Below are positions 27,101-39,533 of a stretch of DNA of 64,000 nucleotides, one piece after another (the stretch's first letter is position 1; every line of letters starts with the position of its first letter). Under the pieces are notes generated by a model, which was not told where the DNA came from, made no database searches, and was given only the letters and a program-made list of their open reading frames with translations. The translations under genes and the position numbers were made by a program. This DNA comes from Lucifuga dentata. Taxonomy: Eukaryota > Chordata > Actinopteri > Ophidiiformes > Bythitidae. Location of the stretch: the NCBI GenBank assembly GCA_014773175.1, contig VXCM01000496.1, positions 496,001 through 560,000 on the forward strand, in the 5' to 3' direction.

Positions 27101-28961
27101 ATGGAGAAATGCTTTCTTCATTACATGAGAACCTTGACTTGATGTCACCCCCATGGAGGTTTCTTCCTTTACTCTTTCCTCTCTCACTCTTTACCACCTT
27201 TACCCTCCCTCCCCACCCCCACCCCAAACATTTGCGAATGTTTGCCTCAGAATCAGTTCTTCAAATGCAAACCAGACTGGTGACCATCCTGTCTCACCTG
27301 GGCCTGTCAGTGTCTTCAGTACCTGGCCCTGTTTTGCAAGCCACCTTCATGACTGCTCACCCCTACACCTCCGGGGGGAGGCAATTTATATATCTTTCGG
27401 TGCCAGAAAGTGGGTAATACCCTTGTGAATGTTAGGCAGGGAGAGATGAGGACCAGGGAAGATGAAAAAAAAAAAAGTCATTAAATATCAGTGACACAGT
27501 GAAAAGAAACAGCTTCCTGCCCACCTTGTCTTTCGTTCTCATCATCTCCATCTGTCCTATTGCCAGACATGGCGCTCGTTTTAATGTATTTTCCTTGAGA
27601 AAGGTTCTTTATAAGGCTATTTGCTCGGGATGAGGACCAACATTGACAGCAAAAAAGCAATGGGAGAGGGAGTTAGAGGGAATGAGTTGAAGATAAAAAA
27701 AATTCCCAGTTCAAAAGGTCTCTGTTATGGAATGTATTTTAAGCTGTGCAAAGCCTTCTGAGGTTACCAAGCTGTGATGTCATCTAGGTTTGACTTTCAA
27801 AAAGTTCTCTGCAATTACATGACGTAAAATTTGATGAAATTTGTAACTACTATTCTTGAGCATCACGAGAGTTTATACAATAAAGGCACTTGAGAAACTT
27901 GTTATTGGTAATGTCTGCACTCATGGTTACAATGGACACTTTTCCCTCCACAATCACACAAAGTGTAGTACATCAGATGAAAATGTAGTGAGAAAAAGCA
28001 TGAGCTCAAATGAGTAGTAGTTTTTATTAATAATATGGTAATGTGTTTGTGTGTGTGTGTGTGCGTGCGTGCGAATCCATGTTTGAACCTGAGCCCTTAC
28101 CTATCAAAGGAATGGAACTGTGGTCCTGGTTCCCTGGCTGCATCACCCACACCTCCTAGAAACGCTGGAGGCAGCAGACTAGGGTCCACCATGACATCAT
28201 CACCTGGAGTGCTCACCAAGCTGCGGAGAATGTCTTTCACATTCTTGCCCTTTGCATCACCAGGCACAGTAGGCCTGACCTCAGATGAGAGTGTAGACAA
28301 GGCCTCTGAGATGGCGTCTGGACCATGAGCCACACCAGTGGATGATAAGTCAACCTCGCTTGCTGCGGTTGAGGCGTGGTCATCACCAATGCCAGAATCA
28401 TAACGGCGGAGAGAGACGCCATTCTCAACATCTGGCATGCCAGAAACAGCACCACTATCTAATAATGAATCATAATGAAGAAATATGAGCAATACAGTCA
28501 CATAATACATTCATTAGAGCATGCAGCATTAGCTTCTTGAACAGGGAAATATTTCAGGTGAAACTAGTTCCCTGTAGCTACTGTGTACCTGTACTCCTGG
28601 CAGACTGGGAACGCTGAGAGTGTTTCTTATCATTATGAGGCTCCAGGATGTCGCGGTATTTGGACACCATGAGGACTGAGATGAAGTAGACTACGGCAAG
28701 AGCCAGAAACTGAGCCTGCTTGCTGTCCTCCTGAAACAAACGACACACTAAACCATCTGTGCCTGTGTCTTCTTCAGAAAGCACCAAAAGTGAGAGAAGC
28801 AGTGATAGTTGAGTAGTGTAAGGTGCGCCATCTATGCTGAAACTCACAATGTCTCTGAAGACAACAGCTCTGAGACGGTTGATGTCCATGTCCTGAAGCA
28901 GCCGGTCTAGGTCTCTTACTGGAGACATTCCACCTGTCACTACATCAACAGGACTCTACAT

Positions 28962-28999
<38 letters not shown>

Positions 29000-31900
29000 A
29001 TACACAAAATCAAACCAAAATCACCACAGCAACATGTATTCTTGTCTATAAGTGCAATGCAAACAGCACATGCAATTTTTTTTTCACCAATCAGCACGTT
29101 TATGAATCCGTGTGCACTTGATGGAGTAGGGTAAGGTTTCACGACTTAGGGCAGCTATTTCTCCTGGGATCATGTCCTTAACATAATGGCTTTTCTATAG
29201 AGCCACTGCATTATAAATGAGCTTTAACACCGTTTCAGGGAAGAAAATCATGACTTTTACTGGAAGTCACTGTATCAAATCAAAAGGGCAATGACAAAAG
29301 GCCTTGTCTAGTGTAACAAATAGCGACCAGTGTGGTAACACAATAAGACATGAGCTAATGCAATAACACTTGGTTGTTGTTGGCGGACAGGACAACAGGG
29401 CCGCCTCCCAGTGAGGAGGGAAAAACATTAGATGAAAACGTAGTGAGAAAAAGCATGAGCTCAAATTGTGACCAGAACAAGAGCAAGCGCAGATTGCTAA
29501 GATTTATAATGTTTAAAAATAGCTTAGCTCTAATAATAAATTTGGAGGAGCAATATGCAAATTGGCTGGAAAAAAAAAAAAAAACCAAACAAAAACCAAA
29601 CATCAGGTCAAGTGTGGTTGTAAAAATTGAGATGTACTCGATTACTTGCCTGTGCAGGCACGGACTTGGCTGTTCCGAGCACAGTGCTGGGCATGGCTGT
29701 GTAGCCACGTGCAGAGCTTTCTGTGCCTTGCTTAAAGTGAGCCTGTTGACACTCTAGACAGTTCCTCACTGCCATAGCACATACTAGAAGAGATGGAAAA
29801 AGAGATATTAAGGGTTGTCATATAAATGGAAAAATTCCAGAGAAATAAATAAAAGATACTGATTATCTTAAAACAAAGAAGAACAAGAAATGGTCCAAAA
29901 GCAAATGCAGCAAAAATAAAGAAATTTGGGTCAAAATGTGAACTGGGAATGCAACAAGAAAAGCAGCTGAGAGAGACAAAAGCAAAGAAGAAAAAGAGGG
30001 GGCGCGACAAGGTCAGTGCTCTGGCCAACTCTGGCAGCATCGTTCACTCTTCCCTGCTCCACCTCTCCTCCCAAGGTCATAGTGCGAGTGTGTGCTCTTG
30101 AATCACATCCTCTGGATGCAGCTCCAATAACAAATGATGCTGCTAGGATGAGCACACGCTGGTTAGGCAGCAAGATACATCCTTTGAAAAAATATCTTTG
30201 GTCTGATATCTTTGGGTGGGTTCAGAACTGGCACACTTACCAATTCTAATCTAATGTGCTGCTTTCCTGTTTGAGCCCTCCATCCCCCACTGTTCTGTAC
30301 TTGACAACTGACAAATGTTAACTCTGAGCCATTTAGATTACGAAAGGGGGAATTATTCCGTCTGGAAATGGGCTCGCTTTTTCCATTAGGACTACTCATT
30401 CATACAGCCATTTATAAAAAGAGAGGGGGAGGGAGGAGACGCTAAAACCTTGTTACAGTGTTCCAAAATCAGATTATGCGCCAGCAATGGGGAGCACATA
30501 CCTCATCAAATATTCATTTCATAAGGGTTGCTTTCTAAAACTGGACTTGTAGTACAGTGGCATCATTTTCCTGCAAAACCCCAACAGCAGCAATGGTTGG
30601 ATAAGTAGTTGGATAATATCTGAGAGACAAAGCGCTCGTTGTTTAACAAGTTTGCATACAGACAAACATTTTGTTTATATCCTTCGTTATAATGAGTATA
30701 TAAAGGAAAAACAGATACCTTGATATGCACTATTACTTATGTGGAACAAATTATGAAGAAAGTATTTAAATATGTGTATAAGCATTTCAATATCTTTTAT
30801 TTAGCTACAGCAGGCTTGGCTTTTGATCCTGTCACAGGAAACTTTAATAGCCTGGAACAGAAGGCAGGAAAGGGCTGCGGGCTACACCGCAGTACAGTAC
30901 AGCCAAGGCCATTATGGAGAACTCACTATATCATGATAGCAGCCATTTTAGAGTGTTGCCATGCAGTGGGGTTATAATAACAAGATAAGAGAGTGCTCAT
31001 ATGAGCACAGTGAAAGAGACAGGGGGTTGAGGGCTGCACAGGGAGATGGAGAGGAAGAATGGAGGAAAGAAAAGGAGAACACAGAAGAAGGGGGGTCAAA
31101 AAGCTACAGGGAGCCATGACTGGGGCTAATACAAGAAGCACTGGCTGATATGTGGAGGATCGATAAACATGGGAGGACAGCAGACTGGGTAAAAAGGATG
31201 AGATAAAACAAAGAAATTAAATGAGGGGGACTGATGAATAGAAAGACAGCTAAAAATCTGAAAAATTCAGTCAATTCAGTAAAGAATTTATAAAATCCAA
31301 AGCAAATAGCAGTTTTAGGAATAATGTGTCAGATAAATAAAAGTGATGGGAAAGAGTAACACAAAGGAGAAACAGCTGTGTGCCTACCAAGGCGAAGGCA
31401 CTGTCGGAGGATGCCTCCTGACGACATGTTTTTCTCAGCTTCTATCTCAGTGAAGTTGAGGGAACTGGCAAAGATGAGAACATCTGCGAGGTTGATGAGG
31501 CGCTGCAGGAAAGTTACTGAAGCCTCGACTGCCAGGCCTTGGGATGGCTCTATCTTCTCTAGCTCATGCTGGTAGTACAAAGAGGTGAAAAAAAAAAAAA
31601 AAAAAAAAATAGAATTACAGTGTACTTAATGGATAACAATTCATATAAGTGAAAAATAGCCATTTAGTTTTGAAAAGAATTGTTTAGTCCAAACTGGCAA
31701 AGAAACGAAGGCAGGATGATGTTGGAAAGAACCAGACAAAGTTTGTAATCTAACGTGTCTGATGTCTAGAACAGCAAATTTAAGCAATACTATCAACCAG
31801 TTACAGCCGATTTTTCAAGATATAAGATTATTGTTATTCACAATATATTTTGCATTTGTCAATGCATAATGCAATTTGAATTTACTTCAGCCTGTTTCTT

Positions 31901-34900
31901 CTTAAAGAGGGTCATTAGGTCAATGTCAGAGACACAGCCGCTGAGGACAGACAACACAAAAACAAACTAACAATGTTAGGAAGCAGCTAACTGTAGTCTA
32001 ATGCGATTGGGAAAGGTCAATATGAATGGACAACCTCCTGTGATTGGAGAGCTATCTGTTACATGTACATCCATAAAAACAGACAAACACACACATATAC
32101 ACACTAATATATCAGGGGACTCACAGAGGAAGAGGTGGCAGCAGAGAGCAGAGGTAAAATGCCTCCACATGCCATAATGAGGTTGTCCACCACTTGAGAG
32201 ATGAGGTGTATGCTGTTGTGGACAAACACGACGTTCTCACTGCTGTTCACAAAGTCCAAAATTGTCTTCGTAGAGTGACTGAGAGGCAGAGGACAAAAAA
32301 AAGAGAGATCATACAAGAGTCATAAAGATCTGAATTTAAATCAACACTGAATTTAAAGCTACAAATTCAGATCTCAAAATTGATGTTGCATATATTCAAA
32401 ATGCAATATTCAGGTTGCTCAAATTCAGTTTGAAAAAATTAACATTAAAAAAATTTGGTTTGAAAAAATTCAGATAGAAAAACTTCTGAATGAAAAAATT
32501 AAAGTACAATGTCCAGGATATCAAAGATAGGCAATCAAATTGGGCTTCAATCGATCCTACTTTTGGCCCTATCAGCTTGCGTTCTGCTATAGAAGAAGAA
32601 GAAAAAGTAGTCATTCAAACAATGGTGGCCAACGATGAGTGCATTTATTCCACTTTATTACTGTTAATGTCTAATTAAACAGTATTCACTGATAAATGTG
32701 ATGGCTTTAAATTCAGTCTTGATTTAAATTCAGATCATTATGACCCTATTTATCTTCCATACATTTATACACAAAAAAATTACAGTACAAAAATAAAAAA
32801 TTAATTCCTAGCACTATCCTATTACTGTACTCTAAAATACAATTATATACCTGATAATATACTTGATACTTTTTTACAATACTTCATAGAGCAAAGTGAC
32901 AGAATTCTATATTGTAATTTAATAAATTTTATCTTCCTTTCTCCCCTGTAACAAAGACTTCAACGTTCCTTTCTCAGATGCAGACACCGATTGAGGAGCA
33001 CAAGCTGTATGCTCCTTAAAGGCACAAAAATTCAATAAATCTTTATTCCATTAATCAATTAACACCATAATGATGGGTTGTAGCATTAGCAAATTCACTG
33101 TCAGAGGATCGTTACCCTACCTCCGCCACATCTGCACATCTGTCTCAATAGAGAAGAGCAAGTCAGTGAGGAGGCGTTGGTGCATGTGGGACCAGCGGAA
33201 CTCTGGAATACGAAACATGGTGGAACGTGGAGCCGAGGTGCCGCTCTCTCTTGCCTGGCCTGAAGACCGAGCTGCTGCTGACTGCCCTTGGCTTGTGTCC
33301 TATAGAGACACACCAGCAATAGAGAAATAGCTTTAGCACAAAATCGGGAAGGTAGGTAGTGGTATAAAAAAAAACAGAAAATTAAAAAAATAGAGAGTTA
33401 CATACAGTTGTTGACATCTGTTTCAACTCAAGTCTCTCGGTATCTAAGGCCACATTAGACACGTCCAGCCTGGCAATCTTAATCTCTTTGTTCTTGCTGA
33501 TAGAGTCTGCACTCTTCTGTTTATCAGAGCTAGAGGGTGCTGTGCTGCTGTCTGGGGCACTGGGAAGGGCTTCGTCCATGGGGGTGCCAGAGGTATCTGA
33601 AGGCTGGCTAGGTGTGGTGATGGAGGCAGACTCTGATGGTGCTGCAACCTCCTGGGCTGTAGAGGGCAGCATTGAGGGTTGCTGGTCTGATGTGGCTGTG
33701 TCAGTGATGGAGGAAGACTGTTCATCTTTAACTTTTTCTTTGTTTGGTTCTGTCACATTCTCTTCAGGTGTTTCAGCCGCAGGAGCTTCCAATTTCTGAC
33801 TCTCCAAATCAGAACCCTGTTTCTTTTCACTTTCTTCACTGTCTTTAGCCCTTCCCTGTATTGTAACATCATTTTCATCCTGATCATCTTTCACTTCTGT
33901 CTTTAACTCCTGTCCTTCGTGCTCATCTTTCTTAACTTCCTCTTCCTCGTTTTCTTCTCCTCCCTTTTGTGCAAACTCCCTTTCCTCTCCAGCAGCAGAA
34001 ACATAAGAAGAATCCTCTTGACTATCTTCAGCATCACTAGGGCGGATCTGGTCACTAACAGATGACACATCAACTAGGTCTTCATTGAAGACAGAAGCTC
34101 CACCAGAGCTCTCAGAGGACATCTGGCCACTCTTATTTTCTGGTTCTGAACCAGCTGCTAGTTCTGCATCTGCTTTATTCAAAGAGTCTTCTTCTGTCAC
34201 GGAGGCTGATGATTCACCTTTGTTATTTTCACTCTCACTAGATTTGTCATCATCTGTTGAAGGTGCATCATCGGTCACAGACATTTTATCAGTGTCTCTT
34301 GCCACTTCAATTACTTTTCTGTCATCTGTTTCTGGATTTTCTGTGGTGTATCTTTCAGTTAGCGAGCTAACTGCAGTTTGCATATCACCAGTGTACTTGC
34401 CAGTGGAAGTCTCGGTCACAGGCTCCTGCTGGTTGTGCTTTCCACGTTCATCTGTATTGGTTTTTTCTATCACAGTAGATACAGTCTCTTTTCCATCACT
34501 CTTGGAAGACTCTTGAACCAACTGGTCTTCTTCTTCAGGCCTAGCCAGTATGTTGGACACATTGATGGATGTGTGTCCCCTTTCATTAGCAGCCCCTGGT
34601 TGGCTGGAGGTGATGGTGGAACTAGATGCTGAGTCAGGGGACTTTTGGGACAACTCATCCACGTTAAGCTCAATAACAGTGGAAGGGGCAGTCTCCTCTC
34701 CATGTGGCCCATTAACACTTTCCATGGTCTCTTGGCTGGTACCAGAAATGGTGCGGATTCTGCTTAGAGACCCTGCAGACTCTTGTCGCTGGTATTGACG
34801 GAACATGCGGGACAGATTCTCTTTGTGCTGCTCAAAGGTCACCTGCAAACACAAAATAATGTTTATGCCATTGAAACTCTACTAAAGTGGTCTGTTTAAT

Positions 34901-36257
34901 CACTTAAATGTAGTTTATGGAATACTCTATAATAAATGCTAAGACAGTGACTGTGCTTCCATTTGGTAATGCAGGAAAGCTCTATTAAAGGCTGTTTAAA
35001 CATCACAAGATCACCTCCATCTTGCTAATGCCCCCTGTCATTCACCTATTAAATTGTTTACCTTCAGTGGTTATTTCATGATGGGGCAGAATGTACGCAT
35101 AAAAAAATCCAACCATTAACACCTTCACAGATTTTTGTAAAAACCTGTTTCCTTCTTATTATTAAAACTAAGCCATCAGGTATTTTGTCTTGCCCTAATG
35201 TCGCATTCAAAAGGAAACTTCAAATTACAGAAGATGTTCACAAAATGCTGTTTCATTTTAAAGGACCATACCAGCGATCATGCATGTTTGAGCCCAATAT
35301 ATACAACCTGCATAAGTCATGTTACTGGCAATTTCCAAAATATTAAACCGTGTTAATTTTTCTGTTATTTTTTTCAAATCCCCTAATCTTACAAAATCAA
35401 ATGTTCAGGTGATAATACACCTTAAAATTCAATGTTTTGCCTTCTAATACTTATGCACATTTGTAGCAGGGATGCTCATTTTAATTTCTCTGTAACGGCT
35501 GTCTTCTCCTTGGACTGGCGGAGACATACCTTGTCTTCAGTTCAGCTCTGTGTTGGATTGTAGATTGTAAATAAAGTTACTATGACAAAAAAAAAAAAAA
35601 AAANAAAAAAAAAAAAAAAACTTAATAGACAGTATGTATGGAATTATGGATTATGTATCTCAAATGTGTTTCAAGCCTCTACAAGTTGATTTTTATGGAG
35701 TACTGGATTGAAGTGAAGCCAATGGCAGTGTGGATGTTGGAAAAAAATTCTGAAATTTACTGCTAAAGTTGTATATTTTGGGACATGGCTGTTCCAAATG
35801 CCAATATATACAATCACATACAATCACATATGTGTATGTGATTGTATATATTGGCCATACATGTATGATTGCCATTCCTTTAAGCTTTTTACAATATTTT
35901 ACCACTTGAAAACATTTTTGTGTAATTATGCCATATTTTAAAATGCTGTCTCTCACTTTATTATGTGCAGCTGCTCAGGACCTATTAACCTCTATCAGTC
36001 TTCTTACCATCTGATAGGGGTAGACTCGACTGCTAGTCTATAATGACAATGGTCTGCAGTGGCATTTGAGGAAGAGCCCATCCATGTAAGCAGTCACAGA
36101 TTAGCAGTAGATACTGTTAGTGCATGTCTGCTAGTTGTGCCGAGTGCGTGTCCAGCATCGGCAAATCCTCCCACGCCTAATTTAAGACCCTGCATTAATC
36201 ACTGTGCTTGGAGGACAGAAAGTCAAAGATTGGTTGGGGGGGGGGGANNNNNNNNNN

Positions 36258-36313
<56 letters not shown>

Positions 36314-39300
36314 TACAGAGAGAAACAAAGAAAATGAGAAAGCCAAAGATCAAAAGGAAGAAAAAAAATGAGACACTGCAAAGGAGAAAGAAAGTGAGTT
36401 ATTAAGTGGGGAAGAAAGGAAAGAGAAAGAAAAAAAGCTGATTATTTGTAATTAATTAGGCGTTATTGTTCTAAATTAGCCTGCTACATAGGCGCTCATT
36501 AATCTTCTGTAGTGGGAAGGAGTGATTGGTAATCCATAGCTGTTTTCTGAGTGCAGAGCTTGTTCAAAATGCGCCAGTCATCCCTCTCTCCCTCTCTCTC
36601 TCTCTCTCTCTCTGTGTGATCACACAGCAAGACCTTCCACCCCATTAGTTTGAGCTTAATTTGACATCTAGCATTTTTAGCAATTAAAAGGCTGCATTCA
36701 GAGTGCACTCCTACGGAAATTATGCTGGAGAGCAGTGTAGTGCATAACGTCATAGATTCAGGATGCAGTCTGTACATTAAGATGATGTATGCTAGCTTTA
36801 AATGGGGCTCCGTAACAGATCCAGTTACCATTAGACAGAGGTAGTATATGTCTCTGTGGTTTTTAAAACAGCGTTTAGCATTGCTACAATATATAGAAAC
36901 TGCCTTGGGTGGCTAAGGCATCAGTGCTGATTTAATCTAATTTTATTCTTCTCATGACTCGGCCCAGCTTCAGTGGAGTATGGAAAAATGTTATGGTAAT
37001 GTACAAAAACATGGTGGGCTTTTCTAATGTGACAGGTAATGTGGCATTAACAAGGTGCAGCACAGCCAGAACATACAAAACATTTGGATTGCTTTAGAAT
37101 TGGACACTATTATAAACAAAAATGCAACGCAATACTTCACTTTAGCAAGCCTCTGTTGTTTCATTTCAGTGATCCCTTGTTAGAGACCCAAGATTTGTTA
37201 TTGACCGAAAACTTAGGAATCTATTTAGATTCTTGTGTTTGTGCTTTATAATAGATCTGGGATAACCAAAGGTCCCACACCACAACCTGTTAGGTGACTG
37301 TGGGGTCAGAGTGGCAAAGCACTGATCTAGGGAGACCCCCACAGTAGGAGCCTGGGAGTCCCCATTTAGATCAATAGATAGGGAGCGACCACAAAACAAA
37401 GGGGAAATATGGAGGGCAGCATGGCTCTAATCCGATTAGCTAAATGCAGTTCCTCCTCCAAAATCAATGTCATCTGCTTCTGCAGTCCTGGCTGTGTGGT
37501 TGTGCTCTTGTTCACAATATCTTCCTTTCTTATTCCTTGGTTTATTTTTATTTTTTTTTCTTAGACTGGGTTATTTTGCACTTGGTCAAATTTCTCCAAA
37601 ATTTGTCTTGCACCACAGACATTCAATTCATGTTTCTTTTTCATATCTTGCATACTCCTGACTTATTGTGGATGGCAGACCAAATACTTGACATGGATTG
37701 TAGCAGTTGTAATTGGCTAGCTACCAAATAACATGAACAATGCTTGATGCATAGCTTATATCTAGCATTGGCTTTTCAATTGTCTCACTTTCCCCAATCT
37801 TTTGTTCACCTGCCAATGCATCAATCTGAAACTCCTAGCTAACAACAACAGCTTAATTCTTCTGTGTTTAATGTCTTAATAACCCCATAAAGCACCAGCT
37901 TTTTACATACTCAGCACTTCTTTATTTTGTTCATGATCTGTCTGCTAATTCCTGCAACATATTTGTCTTTAATGGCAGGTACAATGAAATAAGGTGACAG
38001 CGGGAGCCTGAAGGACAACGAGTCCTTCATGCACTGGTCTGTCTCTTTTGGAGATCTCCTTGTTTTCAAACTCATTTGTGTGCAGAGATGGGCGAGGGGC
38101 ACCTTGAGTGGGTGTGTGGGCTGTGAGTGGGAGGGCTGTTGTGTCAGTGTGCCCACCTGCAAGAACATCTGTCTGTTCAGAGAAACGCGGAAGCTTGCTA
38201 ATGACTGACAACACAAGGATATACACCAAGAAACACACACACACACACATACACACACAGAGTATTAGCATACAAGCAGATTTTTTTTTTTTTTTTTTNT
38301 TTTTTTTTTTTTTTTCTGTTATCTATATAAATGTTAAACAACGTGAGTCATGGCTATTACTGGTCCATTTGTTTTGTTTTGTTTTGTTTTTATTAAACCA
38401 GTATGCAAAATATAAACTTAACTGAACTAAACTAAACTAAAATAAAATAAATCTTTAAATTAATAACAAGCCAAAGGGAGAATAGTCAACAATCTCAACC
38501 AATGTCATCAACAGTAGTTTGGGCTCACTCTGATTTTTTGAAGAGCAACTTGAATCAATGACAATGCACGTCAGCCCCTTTGTGGCTCCCATTAAGACTG
38601 TGTAAATTACAATTATATCAACAGAGTAATTTAGCCTGTTTTTATTTGCATAGTCACGCCTGTACAAATAAAAAGGGGCTAAATTATTTAAAGTATAGCA
38701 ACTAGGCAATTCAGCATTGGGTTGCTATAATAATCACTTAATCACTGACAGTAATGGCAATGGGTAATCTATTTTCAGATAGTTCACAGATTAACACAAT
38801 AATTAATAAAACAAAAAAAAAAGTGNGCAAATTGACAAGTACAGATGTTCATCCTATGCTATCATTAGACAGGACATTTACAATAGCCATTTGAGTGGCC
38901 AGTCTAAACTCTGGGACAACAATGGGAATCTAAAAAAACAGATATTTAACCTGGTAATCATTTTTTCTTTTTGACTAGTTTTGACTGAAAAAAAAATGTA
39001 AAAACAAAAGTGTGAGATACTGGAAACTAATGGTACATATAGTAAATAGAATGACACGTGCAAAATGACGTGAAATCTGTGAGGTGTGACATGCATTTAG
39101 TAAAAGGCACATCATGTCTAAACATGCCATGATTATAATTTTAGGGATTCACACATTGCAAACTACATCAAAGAGTCAACATATGCATCTCAGGATGCAA
39201 AAAGGTGCAAATATATATTTATGAATGCATGTACGCACTTATCAAGAAGATCCCAGTGGGCTGGTTGTATTTATGAGGCCTTGTTTTTCTGATTGTTCTT

Positions 39301-39487
39301 GCACAGTTCTGATGAATATTCAATGGGCTCACAGAGAAGGGCTTCCTGGAGCCCAAGAGAAAAGGAGTGTAAAGAGAAAATGTGTCTGATAATACACATT
39401 CGTAGACATGCATACATACAAGCGCAGACACACATGCACACAAGTGTACGCTCACTGGCACACAATCATGCACACGCCAACGACAAC

Positions 39488-39533
<46 letters not shown>

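Larger units (their letters stand above)
22349..28100 (-). other. lrba: lrba intron w28-w29 (5.8 kb)
   Basis: Contains a GT repeat (24107-24138), a 5'-truncated LINE (25450-25711) nested in an older repeat (25185-25860), and a GT tract (28049-28074) close to the w28 donor. The 24230-24340 stretch is non-repetitive with homeodomain-like TAATTA cores. Confidence 0.85.

Noticed and set aside
34085..34516. 143-codon plus-strand frame opposite the acidic exon
   Set aside because: It mirrors the low-complexity exon on the other strand and has no family resemblance.
33382..34854. The 490-codon open frame as a separate single-exon gene
   Set aside because: Its ends carry splice sites and conserved LRBA sequence, so it is an internal exon; the extra codons at each end are intronic.
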